From an uncultured Selenomonadaceae bacterium (GTDB lineage: Bacteria > Bacillota > Negativicutes > Selenomonadales > Selenomonadaceae), in NCBI GenBank assembly GCA_905236145.1, contig CAJOOE010000132.1, forward strand, positions 1 through 37,834: DNA of 37,834 bases, in the 5' to 3' direction. Below are positions 7,615-15,558 of the stretch, in pieces (the stretch's first letter is position 1; every line of letters starts with the position of its first letter). Made by a program: the position numbers and the translations under genes. Under the pieces are notes generated by a model. It was not told the DNA's origin and did not search any database. It saw only the letters and a list, made by a program, of their open reading frames with translations.

Positions 7615-7690
7615 GCCGGCTTGGCTCAGTTGGTAGAGCAGCTCATTCGTAATGAGCAGGTCGTCAGTTCGAGTCTGACAGTCGGCTCCA
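7615..7690 (+). tRNA. tRNA-Thr (anticodon CGU)
   Basis: A 76-nt cloverleaf. The acceptor stem GCCGGCT pairs with AGTCGGC (one G-U pair). The D arm is GCTC/GAGC. The anticodon stem GCTCA/TGAGC encloses the loop TTCGTAA, so the anticodon is CGT, reading ACG threonine codons. The T stem GTCAG/CTGAC encloses TTCGAGT. The terminal CCA is encoded. A promoter and a strong terminator flank it, so it is transcribed as a single-gene unit. Confidence 0.97.
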
Positions 7691-7701
7691 GCGAAATCGA
7701 C

Positions 7702-7729
7702 GCCCCGCAATTTGTTGCGGGGCTTTTAT
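7702..7729 (+). terminator. Terminator of tRNA-Thr
   Basis: A 9-bp GC-rich stem, GCCCCGCAA (7702-7710) with TTGCGGGGC (7715-7723), a four-base loop, and a following T-run. Confidence 0.9.
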
Positions 7730-7748
7730 AGTGCGTTTTTCTCAAAGC

Positions 7749-7784
7749 AAAAAAAAAGACCAAACCCGCACCGGATCGGATCTT
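7749..7784 (-). terminator. Terminator of phzF
   Basis: On the minus strand, AAGATCC (7784-7778) pairs with GGTCTT (7761-7756) around one bulged T. An inner GC-rich part and nine T follow. It lies 40 bp downstream of the phzF stop. Confidence 0.55.
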
Positions 7785-7824
7785 TTACAGACACGCCCCA
7801 AATTTTTTTCCGCTCCAAAAAAAT

Positions 7825-8730
7825 TCAGAGAATAAATTCGGATTTAAAAGCGACAACCGCCCTTCCGACAATTTTTACATTTTCCGCCCTGCCGCCGGCA
7901 ATTTCCGCAATAACTTTCATTTCGCCGGCACGATTTATTTTTTCGCCCTGAATAATTTCAAATTCAAGCCGGTTGTTTTTCTCAAGTTCCCGGCAAATTC
8001 CGAAATTTACGAAATAACTCCCTATCCCGCCGCCGGCAATTCCGGTAACCGGATCTTCCGCAATCCCCCAAGCCGGAGCGAACATTCTGCCGTGTACGAA
8101 AAATTTTTCGCCGGGATTTAAAGTAAAAACATAAAAGCCGTTGCGATTTATTTCGGAGCTTATTTTTTCGAGAGCGGCAAGGTCGGGTTGAAGGTTGTGA
8201 AGAAGTTCGTTTGACTTTATTCCGACGAAGGCAATTTTATTGTCCGCACCGGCAATCGGGCAATTTTCGTTAAAATCGTCCGGCGAAATTTTCAGAGCGT
8301 CGGCAATTTTTTTGACAAGTTCCGGAGAATAAGGATCGTCGATTTTTATTTTTCCCTGCGACATGACGACGGAAAAATTTTCACCGTCTTTGACAACTTC
8401 AACCGGCAAAATTCCCGCCTTCGTTTTTTGAAGTGTAATTCCGATTTTTGCGTCACCCTCCAAAGCCCGGACAAAGTGAGTTGAAATTGTCGCGTGACCG
8501 CACAAATTTATTTCGGTCGTCGGCGTGAAAAATCTGACTTCAATATCATAATCCGACGAATCGGATTTAAAGACAAAGGCGGTTTCGGAATTGTTCATTT
8601 CGCGGGCAATTTTTTGCATCTGATTTTCGGTAAGTCCGTCGGCATTGGGAACGACTCCCGCCGGATTGCCGCCGAAAATTTTTTCCGCGAAAGCGTCAAT
8701 TTGATAAAGTCTGTAAATTTTCAAAATCAT
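7825..8730 (-). CDS. PhzF family isomerase/epimerase-like protein
   Basis: A 301-residue PhzF/YddE-type protein with the diaminopimelate-epimerase-like two-domain fold. The family includes the phenazine isomerase PhzF and many proteins of unknown substrate. Visible signatures are QIDAFAEKIFGGNPAGVV at residues 10-27, the catalytic glutamate Glu49 in SETAFV, FFTPTTEINLCGHAT, and EDPVTGIAGGG in the second domain. No phenazine genes are present, so the substrate is unknown. ATG at 8730 is preceded by GAAGGGAAAG. It appears monocistronic, lying between a terminator at 8743-8798 and one after its stop. Confidence 0.9.
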   Translation of the reverse strand: MILKIYRLYQIDAFAEKIFGGNPAGVVPNADGLTENQMQKIAREMNNSETAFVFKSDSSDYDIEVRFFTPTTEINLCGHATISTHFVRALEGDAKIGITLQKTKAGILPVEVVKDGENFSVVMSQGKIKIDDPYSPELVKKIADALKISPDDFNENCPIAGADNKIAFVGIKSNELLHNLQPDLAALEKISSEINRNGFYVFTLNPGEKFFVHGRMFAPAWGIAEDPVTGIAGGGIGSYFVNFGICRELEKNNRLEFEIIQGEKINRAGEMKVIAEIAGGRAENVKIVGRAVVAFKSEFIL

Positions 8731-8742
8731 CTTTCCCTTCTC

Positions 8743-8798
8743 AAAAAAAAATTAAACACCGTCCTGCAGTTGATTTTCGCAAATTGCCGGACGGTGTT
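8743..8798 (-). terminator. Terminator of the pbuG transcription unit
   Basis: A 10-bp perfect stem, AACACCGTCC (8755-8764) with GGACGGTGTT (8789-8798), and a 24-base loop. On the minus strand it is followed by TAA and a run of nine T (8751-8743 region). It ends transcripts coming from pbuG and the SMR relic. Confidence 0.75.
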
Positions 8799-8821
8799 GA
8801 GAGTAAAAAATTTTTCTCAAG

Positions 8822-8933
8822 TCAATGACGCAGATTCAACAACGCCACGCCGACTGTTATCAAAGCAATTCCGATTGCCGATTGAAAAAACTTCAAGCAA
8901 AATTGACGCGAGTAAAAAGACGTAACCATTCAA
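8822..8933 (-). pseudogene. Relic of an SMR (EmrE/QacE-type) multidrug transporter, internally deleted
   Basis: Just after the pbuG stop, minus-strand reading from TTG at 8933 gives LNGYVFLLASILLEVFS. This matches the N-terminus of small multidrug resistance proteins position for position: Asn2, Tyr4, and the essential membrane Glu at residue 14. In another frame, ending at the TGA at 8822-8824, the sequence gives SAIGIALITVGVALLNLRH. That is the typical last transmembrane helix of the same family (compare IIGxxLIxxGVxLLNL). An intact protein needs about 105 residues, but only about 37 codons lie here, so roughly 65-70 codons of TM1-end to TM4 are missing and the frame is broken. GGAG at 8949-8946 is a likely remnant ribosome site. 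Confidence 0.75.
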
Positions 8934-8952
8934 GACGGCAAACAACTCCAAA

Positions 8953-10314
8953 TCAAAGGAAAATATATTTCAGGACAAAAAGCAAGGTGAGAATGTACAT
9001 CAATATCGTGACTTTTGAAGATTTTCCGGTCGATACGTTCAAAATCGTGTAAGAAATTACGCCGAAGGCAATTCCTTCCGAAATCGAATAAGTAAAAGCC
9101 ATCGCAAAAATTGTTATGAATGAAGGTATAGCGTCAGCCAAATCAACCGTCCAATCCATTTTTGTAATTTGTTGCATCATCAAAAATCCGACGATCATCA
9201 GAGCGGGAGCCGTCGCAAATGCCGGAATTGCCAAAAACAACGGCGAGAAAAACAATGCAAGCAAAAACAATCCCGCAGAAGTCGCGGAAGTCAATCCGGT
9301 TTTTCCCCCCTCCGCAATACCGGAAGAAGATTCGACAAAAGTCGTGACGGTGGACGTTCCGAGCAACGCACCTGCAGTCGTTCCCACAGCGTCGGTCAAC
9401 AGAACTTTCTTTATTTGCGGAAGTTTTCCGTCCTTGTCAAGCATATTCGCCTTTGACGCACAGCCTATAACCGTTCCTATCGTGTCGAACATATCGACGA
9501 ACAGGAAGGAAAGCAAAATTGTTATAAAGTTTACCGACAAAATCAAACTGAAATCAAGTTGCATAAAAGTCGGAGCGACGGAGGCGGGAGCCGAAATTAT
9601 TCCGGACGGAAACAGACTGAAAAAACCTTTGTCCGGAGCCGGAACATAAAAGCCGGCAACTTCGCAGAGCATACCGATAACCCAAGTCAAAACAATTCCG
9701 TAAAGAATACTGCCTTGCACATTTTTTATCATCAAGATCGCCGTCAACATAAGTCCGATAAATGCCAAAAGTGCGGTAATGCCTTCGGAACTGAAAGTCC
9801 CGTCACTCAATGAACTGCCGAACGGGAAAAGTTTTACAAGCGTCGGGCCGGCAACGACTATGTGAGCATTTTGCAGACCGATAAAGCAGATAAACAATCC
9901 TATTCCGACGGATACCGCAATTTTCAGCGGGGCGGGGATTGCATTAAAAATTGCCTCGCGAACGTTTGTAACAGATAAGACTATAAAAATTATTCCTTCG
10001 ACGAAAACCGCCGCCAATGCCTCCTGCCAAGTATAACCCATTCCGATTACGACGGTATAAGCCATGAAGGCGTTGAGTCCCATGCCCGCCGACAAGACGA
10101 ACGGCATATTTGCCAGGAACGCCATTATCAAAGTCGCCAATGCCGATGCCAGAGCCGTAGCCGTAAATACCGCACCGGCATCCATACCCGCCGCACTCAG
10201 GATAATCGGGTTGACCGCCAGAATATACGCCATCGTCATAAATGTCGTTATTCCGGCTCTGACCTCAGTCTTTACGTCGGTACCGTGTTCTCTGAGTTTA
10301 AAAAAATTTTCCAT
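8953..10314 (-). CDS. pbuG: NCS2 family purine permease (PbuG/AzgA type)
   Basis: A 453-residue, largely hydrophobic inner-membrane protein of the AzgA-like NCS2 branch, which imports hypoxanthine, guanine or adenine with protons. It starts FKLREHGTDVKTEVRAGITTFMTMAYILAVNP, the family's hallmark N-terminus. It also has SAGMGLNAFMAY and the later LFVDMFDTIGTVIG and GTSTVTTFVESSSGIAEGGKTGL segments that line the substrate site. ATG at 10314 follows GGAGGGG. No purine riboswitch core is visible upstream. Instead, two adjacent hairpins (10343-10393) sit in the leader. Which purine it prefers cannot be told from sequence. Confidence 0.93.
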   Translation of the reverse strand: MENFFKLREHGTDVKTEVRAGITTFMTMAYILAVNPIILSAAGMDAGAVFTATALASALATLIMAFLANMPFVLSAGMGLNAFMAYTVVIGMGYTWQEALAAVFVEGIIFIVLSVTNVREAIFNAIPAPLKIAVSVGIGLFICFIGLQNAHIVVAGPTLVKLFPFGSSLSDGTFSSEGITALLAFIGLMLTAILMIKNVQGSILYGIVLTWVIGMLCEVAGFYVPAPDKGFFSLFPSGIISAPASVAPTFMQLDFSLILSVNFITILLSFLFVDMFDTIGTVIGCASKANMLDKDGKLPQIKKVLLTDAVGTTAGALLGTSTVTTFVESSSGIAEGGKTGLTSATSAGLFLLALFFSPLFLAIPAFATAPALMIVGFLMMQQITKMDWTVDLADAIPSFITIFAMAFTYSISEGIAFGVISYTILNVSTGKSSKVTILMYILTLLFVLKYIFL

Positions 10315-10342
10315 GTAACAAAAACCCCTCCGGTTAACAATT

Positions 10343-10393
10343 AAAAAAACTCGTCCGAACTTTCGGACGGCGGCTTATTCTGCATATAAGCCG
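10343..10393 (-). terminator. Tandem hairpins between pth and pbuG, second with T-tract
   Basis: On the minus strand, an 8-bp stem CGGCTTAT/ATAAGCCG (10393-10371, seven-base loop) is followed one base later by CGTCCGA/TCGGACG (10369-10352, four-base loop), AG, and seven T. It surely ends the tlyA-pth unit. It also lies in what could be the pbuG leader, where the first stem might act in attenuation. I see no clear separate pbuG promoter. Confidence 0.75.
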
Positions 10394-10433
10394 GATATTC
10401 CTTTCAAAAATTTTGTATTCATTTTCCGGTCGG

Positions 10434-11009
10434 TCATTCTTTTTTGCGTGGATTAAATTTGTTCATCGCTTGATCAATGCCTTCTTTAAAAATGCAGAGA
10501 GTCGCCGGGACAAGTTCTTCGATCGCCGCCCTGATTTTTTCCGAATCTTCCGGAGTGAACGGACTTAAAACATGAGAATTGACCGAACGATTTTCCGTCG
10601 GGTGACCGATCCCGATTCTTATTCGCGGAAAATCTTGCCTGCCGCCCAAATGTTGAATAATCGACTCAATTCCGTGATGACCGCCGCCGCTGCCTTTCGG
10701 GCGAAGTCGAATTTTTCCGACCGGCAAATCCATATCATCATGGGCGACAATCAATTCGGAAGTATCCGCCTTGTAAAAATTGAAAATCGCTCCGACGGCC
10801 TCGCCGCTCAAATTCATAAAAGTCAGCGGCTTGACGACAAAAATTTTTTCGCCCTCAAAAAAACTTTCCGCAACAAGTGCATTAAATTTTTCCCGCCAAT
10901 CCGCCGCTCCGATTTTTTCCGCAACTTTGTCGGCAAGCATAAAGCCGACGTTGTGTTTCGTCCCGGCGTATTCGGCTCCGGGATTTCCCAGCCCCGCAAA
11001 AATTTTCAT
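10434..11009 (-). CDS. pth: Peptidyl-tRNA hydrolase
   Basis: Releases peptides from peptidyl-tRNA dropped by ribosomes; a cytosolic, essential enzyme. The family landmarks are all present: GLGNPGAEYAGTKHNVGF near the N-terminus (catalytic His19), FMNLSGEAV, HDDMDLPVGKIRLRPKGSGGGHHGIESI, and RIRIGIGHP. The 191-residue length is standard. ATG at 11009 lies 11 bp after the uppP stop, so it should be the last gene of the tlyA-nadK-unknown-uppP-pth unit, which ends at the hairpins around 10350. Confidence 0.97.
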   Translation of the reverse strand: MKIFAGLGNPGAEYAGTKHNVGFMLADKVAEKIGAADWREKFNALVAESFFEGEKIFVVKPLTFMNLSGEAVGAIFNFYKADTSELIVAHDDMDLPVGKIRLRPKGSGGGHHGIESIIQHLGGRQDFPRIRIGIGHPTENRSVNSHVLSPFTPEDSEKIRAAIEELVPATLCIFKEGIDQAMNKFNPRKKE

Positions 11010-11020
11010 TTCAAATTACC

Positions 11021-11860
11021 TCACACCGGATTTCCCACAAAGAACAGCCAACCGACAACGATTATTCCCAAAATTATCCGATACCAACCGAAGGCGGTGA
11101 AGTCGTTTTTCTTGATGTACCGGAGCAGGAATTTTATCGACAAAATCGACACGATAAACGCCGTGATCATTCCGACAAGCAAAATTACAATTTCCGCTCC
11201 CGTGTATTCAAATCCGAATTTTACCAATTTCAAAAGACTTGCCCCGAACATTACCGGGATTGCAAGAAAAAATGTAAATTCCGCCGCGACGACGCGACTT
11301 GTCCCGAAAATTATTCCGCCCAAAATTGTCGAGCCGCTCCGCGAAGTTCCCGGAACGAGTGAGAGGACTTGAAACAGTCCGATTATCAATGCGGTTTTAT
11401 AATCGAGTTGCTCCAAAGTCCTGATTTTCGGATTTCTGTAGCGATTGTAATTTTCCACGACGATAAAAAGTATTCCGTAAAAAATCAAAGCACCGGCGAC
11501 AACTTCCGCAGTCATAAAATGTTCTTCCATAAAATCATTGAACGGCAAGCCGATTGCCGCCGCCGGTATGCAAGCCAAAATTACTTTCTGCCAAAGTTGA
11601 ACGGTCTGCTTTTTCTCCGTCCGATTTTTGTACGGCGAGAAGGGATTGAGTTTTTCAAAATTCAAAACGACGACCGCCAAAATCGCACCGAGTTGAATCA
11701 CCACCAAAAACATATCCATAAAAGACTTGCTGACGTTCAATTTTATAAATTCGTCAACAAGTATCATGTGACCGGTGCTGGAAATCGGCAGCCATTCCGT
11801 CAACCCTTCCACAACACCGAGTATTATTGTCTTTAAAATTTCCGCAAAATTTAAATCCAC
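11021..11860 (-). CDS. uppP: Undecaprenyl-diphosphatase (BacA family)
   Basis: An integral membrane enzyme that dephosphorylates undecaprenyl pyrophosphate to recycle the lipid carrier for peptidoglycan and surface glycans; it also gives bacitracin tolerance. The two signature re-entrant segments are present: EGLTEWLPISSTGHMILV at about residues 18-35, and LVPGTSRSGSTILGGI with the catalytic arginine. Length 279 residues, close to the usual 265-280. The start is GTG at 11860, with GAGGAGG seven bases upstream. It lies 30 bp after the unknown two-repeat gene and 11 bp before pth. Confidence 0.96.
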   Translation of the reverse strand: MDLNFAEILKTIILGVVEGLTEWLPISSTGHMILVDEFIKLNVSKSFMDMFLVVIQLGAILAVVVLNFEKLNPFSPYKNRTEKKQTVQLWQKVILACIPAAAIGLPFNDFMEEHFMTAEVVAGALIFYGILFIVVENYNRYRNPKIRTLEQLDYKTALIIGLFQVLSLVPGTSRSGSTILGGIIFGTSRVVAAEFTFFLAIPVMFGASLLKLVKFGFEYTGAEIVILLVGMITAFIVSILSIKFLLRYIKKNDFTAFGWYRIILGIIVVGWLFFVGNPV

Positions 11861-11890
11861 CGTGCAGCCTCCTCAAAAAATTTTTTTGTT

Positions 11891-12580
11891 TCAAACGCCG
11901 GTTTCCGCAGAACGCCGGCGAATCATACGCAATTCTTCAACAAGATTTTCCTTCAACTTTTCTTCAAGTTCCGGAAGTTCCTTCGAGTCGAAAGTGTAAC
12001 TGACATCCGGAACGGAATTTATATGAGCCTCTCCGGAAAATTCGTCGGTGTAAATATTGTAATACAGAACAAAATCGCTTTCAATTTTAAAATCCGCATA
12101 GTTTGCGATTATGAAAGAACCGTTCGTAAATTCGACGGGTGCGGTCGGTTTTATGAAAAGTTCAAAACCTTCAAGCGTTGCCGGAAAATTTTTCCCGTAC
12201 TCCCACCCCGGAATTTTTTTGTCCCGCACGAGCGAATTTATTTTTGGGTTGTCGAAGTCGGCAAGATTTTCAATTATTCCCCTTATTCCGGAATCGAGTT
12301 TGACTTTAAATTCCGGGAATTTGTCGGCAAAAAAATCCGTCAGACAAAATTCCGTCAATCCGATTTTTACGCGAATTTTATATTCTCCGGTTTCTTCGTG
12401 AAAATAAGCCGTCAAAGTACAATGCCTTTCCGGATTTTCATAAGAAAAATAATTGAATTTGTCGCCGGTCGCATCGAAGATTTTTTTCAGCCGGAAACCT
12501 TCGATTTCTTCCGGCAAATTTTTTTCAAAATCCGTCGCTCCGACTTCTTCGATCAATTTATTTTTTAAGTCGTCTTTCAA
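11891..12580 (-). CDS. Unknown protein with two tandem domain copies
   Basis: A 229-residue acidic, soluble protein with no signal peptide or membrane segment; I do not recognise it. It contains an internal duplication. Residues about 18-105 begin FEKNLPEEIEGFRL and residues about 127-215 begin YGKNFPATLEGFEL. Both run through a beta-rich segment containing an 'EE/DE-(T/F)-(S)GE' turn and end in a FPEFKVKL- or LPELEEKLKENL-type helix. TTG at 12580 has GGAG eight bases upstream. It sits between nadK and uppP, 30 bp before the latter, so it is probably expressed with them. It may be lineage-specific; any function would be a guess. Confidence 0.7.
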   Translation of the reverse strand: MKDDLKNKLIEEVGATDFEKNLPEEIEGFRLKKIFDATGDKFNYFSYENPERHCTLTAYFHEETGEYKIRVKIGLTEFCLTDFFADKFPEFKVKLDSGIRGIIENLADFDNPKINSLVRDKKIPGWEYGKNFPATLEGFELFIKPTAPVEFTNGSFIIANYADFKIESDFVLYYNIYTDEFSGEAHINSVPDVSYTFDSKELPELEEKLKENLVEELRMIRRRSAETGV

Positions 12581-12637
12581 ATTTGATTCTCCTTTCAGAG
12601 CATTGGCGGACCGGAGCGTCGGTGACAGCCGACCGCT

Positions 12638-13498
12638 TTAATCCTCAGATTCGTCCGTTCCCCAAAGTTTTGACTTCAGAATACGATAATAACTTTTGTC
12701 ATCGAATTTTACAATCTGTGCAGAGGAAGTTGCCTTGCGAATAACCACATCGTCACCCGGACGAACAACTTGACTTGATTGCCCGTCCAGAGTAAGCAAA
12801 ATATTGCTGCTCGGCTCAATCTTCAAAAAAACTTCGTCATTCTCACTTACGACAAGCGGTCGCATTTGAAAAGTATGAGGACAAATGGGAGTAATCAAAA
12901 CCGCACCGATCGTCGGATTTAAAATCGGTCCCCCGGCACTCAAAGAGTAAGCCGTCGAGCCTGTCGGACTTGAAACAATCAGCCCGTCCGCTTTAAAGTC
13001 CATTAAATGCGTATTGTTTATGTGAAGTCCCAAATGCAACATTCTTGCAACGCCGCCTTTTGATACCACAACATCGTTAATCGCATTGCCGACAAATTTT
13101 TCTCCGAGTTCGTTGCGAATGTAACAGCTTAACAAAAGTCTTTGCTCCACGCGATATTGATTGAGCAGAATTTGACCGAGCCGGCTCTCCAATTCTCGCG
13201 GCTCAATATCCGCCAAAAATCCCAAGTGACCGAGATTTATTCCGCAGACCGGGACATTTTGTCCGGCAAATCTCCTGCACACGCCCAGCAAAGTCCCGTC
13301 CCCGCCGATAGACAAAGCCATGTCTATATGAACACGTTCGACGCAGGGCAGACCAAATTCTTCCTTGCGAAATTGTCTTGCCTCGGCAGCCGGCATTACA
13401 AGGCGAACGTCTTTATTTTTGTAGAAATTGAAAATGCGATCCACAATTTCGCCCGTTCGCCTTTTGACTATGTTCGGAAAAACGGCAAGCTGCAACAT
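12638..13498 (-). CDS. nadK: NAD kinase
   Basis: ATP (or polyphosphate)-dependent phosphorylation of NAD to NADP in the cytosol. Family motifs: LAVFPN at the start, the GGDGT nucleotide motif at residues 65-69 (IGGDGTLL), GINLGHLGFLADI, and FKADGLIVSSPTGSTAYSLSAGGPI. Near the end comes LTLDGQ. I chose ATG at 13498 because GAGG lies a few bases upstream and NAD kinases normally begin this close to the FPN motif (286 residues). An in-frame ATG at 13546, directly after the tlyA stop, would add 16 residues and has AAGGAG twelve bases upstream, so it remains possible. Confidence 0.95.
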   Translation of the reverse strand: MLQLAVFPNIVKRRTGEIVDRIFNFYKNKDVRLVMPAAEARQFRKEEFGLPCVERVHIDMALSIGGDGTLLGVCRRFAGQNVPVCGINLGHLGFLADIEPRELESRLGQILLNQYRVEQRLLLSCYIRNELGEKFVGNAINDVVVSKGGVARMLHLGLHINNTHLMDFKADGLIVSSPTGSTAYSLSAGGPILNPTIGAVLITPICPHTFQMRPLVVSENDEVFLKIEPSSNILLTLDGQSSQVVRPGDDVVIRKATSSAQIVKFDDKSYYRILKSKLWGTDESED

Positions 13499-13546
13499 AC
13501 CCGCCTCGACACCGAAAACCGTCCCGAAAATATTTTGTTTTGCCAT

Positions 13547-14353
13547 TCAACCGTTCAGCTCCTTATGTGCATTTTCGACAACAGAATTTATATCCGGTTT
13601 GAAATTTTCGTCGAAACTTTTTTTTGAAATATACGCAAGATATTCTATATTTCCTTCCGGACCTTTAATCGGCGAAAAAGTCAGCCCGCAAATTTTAAAT
13701 CCGAGTTCGCCGGCAAAAGTCAAAACTTTTTCAATGACTTCCGCATGAATTTTTTTGTCTTTGACAACGCCCTTTTTCCCCACATTTTCACGCCCTGCCT
13801 CAAATTGCGGCTTGATGAGAGCGACAACTTCCCCGTCCGATTTCAAAATTTCAAACGCGACCGGCAAAACTTTATCCAAAGAAATGAAAGCAACGTCGAT
13901 TGAGGCAAAGTCAAGTTCGTCCGGAATATCTTCCCGTGTGACGTTGCGAATGTTCGTCCGCTCCAAATTTACGACGCGGCTGTCTTGACGAAGTTTCCAG
14001 GCAAGCTGACCGTAACCCACGTCAATCGAATAAACTTTTTCCGCTCCGTTCTGCAACATACAATCGGTAAAGCCGCCGGTTGACGCTCCGATGTCCGCAG
14101 CAATTTTCCCGGAAAGGTTTAAATTAAAAGTTTCGACAGCCTTTTTGAGTTTGAAACCGCCGCGACTTACAAAAGGCATTTCTTCACCGAGTACGCGAAT
14201 TTCCGAATCACGACTTACAAGCGTTCCCGCCTTCTCAATTTTCTGCCCGTCAACCAAAATTTTTCCCATCATTATCATTGTCTTTGCCCGGGCTCTGCTT
14301 TCAAAAATATTTCTCTCCGTCAGTAAAATATCCAATCTCTCTTTTGAGGACAA
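13547..14353 (-). CDS. tlyA: TlyA family rRNA 2'-O-methyltransferase
   Basis: A 268-residue protein of the TlyA/YqxC family, which methylates ribose positions in 16S and 23S rRNA; the old label 'hemolysin' is misleading. The N-terminal S4 RNA-binding domain (about residues 4-60: ERLDILLTERNIFESRARAKTMIMMGKILVDG) is followed by an FtsJ-like SAM domain. That domain carries the glycine motif ADIGASTGGFTDCML and the lysine/glutamate region around VALIKPQFEAGRE. The start is TTG at 14353 with GGAG nine bases upstream. It is first in the unit with nadK, and a promoter lies at 14386-14414. Confidence 0.93.
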   Translation of the reverse strand: MSSKERLDILLTERNIFESRARAKTMIMMGKILVDGQKIEKAGTLVSRDSEIRVLGEEMPFVSRGGFKLKKAVETFNLNLSGKIAADIGASTGGFTDCMLQNGAEKVYSIDVGYGQLAWKLRQDSRVVNLERTNIRNVTREDIPDELDFASIDVAFISLDKVLPVAFEILKSDGEVVALIKPQFEAGRENVGKKGVVKDKKIHAEVIEKVLTFAGELGFKICGLTFSPIKGPEGNIEYLAYISKKSFDENFKPDINSVVENAHKELNG

Positions 14354-14385
14354 ACTTCATCACTCCGAAAATTTTTCTGCTCAAG

Positions 14386-14414
14386 ATTATATATCATAAT
14401 GTCAACAGTGTTAA
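14386..14414 (-). promoter_or_regulatory. Promoter of the tlyA-nadK-uppP-pth operon
   Basis: On the minus strand, TTAACA (14414-14409) and a perfect TATAAT (14391-14386) are 17 bp apart, 32 bp before the tlyA start. This lies in the 177-bp divergent gap with pilT. I see no clear plus-strand promoter for pilT there. Confidence 0.7.
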
Positions 14415-14530
14415 GAGCCGGAAAAACAATGCGACAAGCCGAAGAAAATTTTTTCCGGCAGGTAATTTGAACAACCGGGAGAATAACTTCCAAAGATTGA
14501 AGGCAACAAAGAGCGGGAGGAATTTTTTTC

Positions 14531-15493
14531 ATGGACATGAGCCGGATTTTGACGAAGGCGGCGGAAATGAATGCGTCGGACGTGCATTTTACCGTCGGGC
14601 AACCCGTATTTTTTCGCGTCGCCGGAGAAATTTTTAAATTCGGCGAAAATTTGACGGCGGACGAAGTGAAAAATTTTTTGACGGAAATTTTGCCGGAACA
14701 CGGAAAGTCTGAACTTAAAGAAAAGGGCGGGACAGATTTTTCATACACCGAAAAAAATTTGAATCGTCGTTTTCGCGTAAATGTTTACCGGCAAAGAAAT
14801 TTTCCCGCCGCCGCCTTTCGACTGATTGCGGACAAAATTCCGACGCTTGAAGAAATCGGAGCACCCGCCGTACTGAAAAAACTTCTCGACCTGAAACAAG
14901 GTTTGATTTTGGTTACCGGCAGAACCGGCTCCGGAAAATCCACGACAATCGCGGCATTTTTAAACGAACTTTGCTCCCTCGGTCCCCGACACCTTTTGAC
15001 TTTGGAAGATCCGATAGAATTTGAATATTCGACGGAAAAATCTTTTGTAAGTCAACGCGAGTACGGACAAGACTTTTTTTGCTTTGCCGACGCGGTGAGA
15101 ACGGCAATGCGGGAAATGCCGGATGTTTTGTTGATCGGAGAAATTCGCGATTCCGAAACAATGAGTGCGGCTCTTGAGGCATCGGCGGCGGGAATTTTGG
15201 TACTCTCCACTTTGCACACGCGGTCTGCGGCGGAAACCGCAATGAGAGTCGAAACAATGTTCCCGATCTCACGCCGGGAATCTGTTCGGGATTTGTTCGC
15301 GGACGAATTCAGTGCAATAATTTCTCAAGAACTTGTAAAAAACTCAGCCGGCAAAATCGTCTGTTCTGCGGAAGTCCTTACGGCAATTCCGGCAACCAGG
15401 TCAATAATTCGAGCCGGAAAATATATTCAACTTCCTTCGATAATGCTTGCAAACCGTTCATGCGGCATGCAAATCCGGGAGAATAAAAAATAA
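14531..15493 (+). CDS. pilT: Type IV pilus retraction ATPase (PilT family)
   Basis: A hexameric cytoplasmic secretion-type ATPase. PilT disassembles type IV pili to power twitching and DNA uptake. Seen in order: the N-terminal NASDVHFTVGQPVFFRVAGE, Walker A GRTGSGKST (about residues 130-138), the Asp box LEDPIEFEY, Walker B DVLLIGEIRD, and the His box STLHT. At 320 residues it is slightly shorter than typical PilT (about 345-360), the difference being at the C-terminus, where the retraction AIRNLIRE-type motif is not obvious. ATG at 14531 follows GGGAGGAA. No other pilus gene is nearby, so the assignment to PilT rather than another GspE-like ATPase rests on the sequence alone. Confidence 0.88.
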   Translation: MDMSRILTKAAEMNASDVHFTVGQPVFFRVAGEIFKFGENLTADEVKNFLTEILPEHGKSELKEKGGTDFSYTEKNLNRRFRVNVYRQRNFPAAAFRLIADKIPTLEEIGAPAVLKKLLDLKQGLILVTGRTGSGKSTTIAAFLNELCSLGPRHLLTLEDPIEFEYSTEKSFVSQREYGQDFFCFADAVRTAMREMPDVLLIGEIRDSETMSAALEASAAGILVLSTLHTRSAAETAMRVETMFPISRRESVRDLFADEFSAIISQELVKNSAGKIVCSAEVLTAIPATRSIIRAGKYIQLPSIMLANRSCGMQIRENKK

Positions 15494-15558
15494 CCGGTCG
15501 CGGCAAAAAATTTTTCCGGAAATTTATTTTATAAAACAGTGATTTTTTTCTGAAAATC

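Noticed and set aside
6619..7710. A longer ecfA2 reading frame of 363 codons starting at 7710
   Set aside because: Its first part is the antisense of tRNA-Thr (the familiar QTRTDDLLITNELLYQLS artefact) and promoter DNA. The ATG at 7452 has the ribosome site and the family N-terminus.
10321..10433. Purine riboswitch upstream of pbuG
   Set aside because: I looked for the conserved three-way junction core and did not find it; only two simple hairpins are present.
12605..12637. Hairpin GTCGG/CCGAC after nadK as a terminator
   Set aside because: The stem is short and lacks a T-tract, and the next gene follows closely on the same strand. I treat the genes as one operon.
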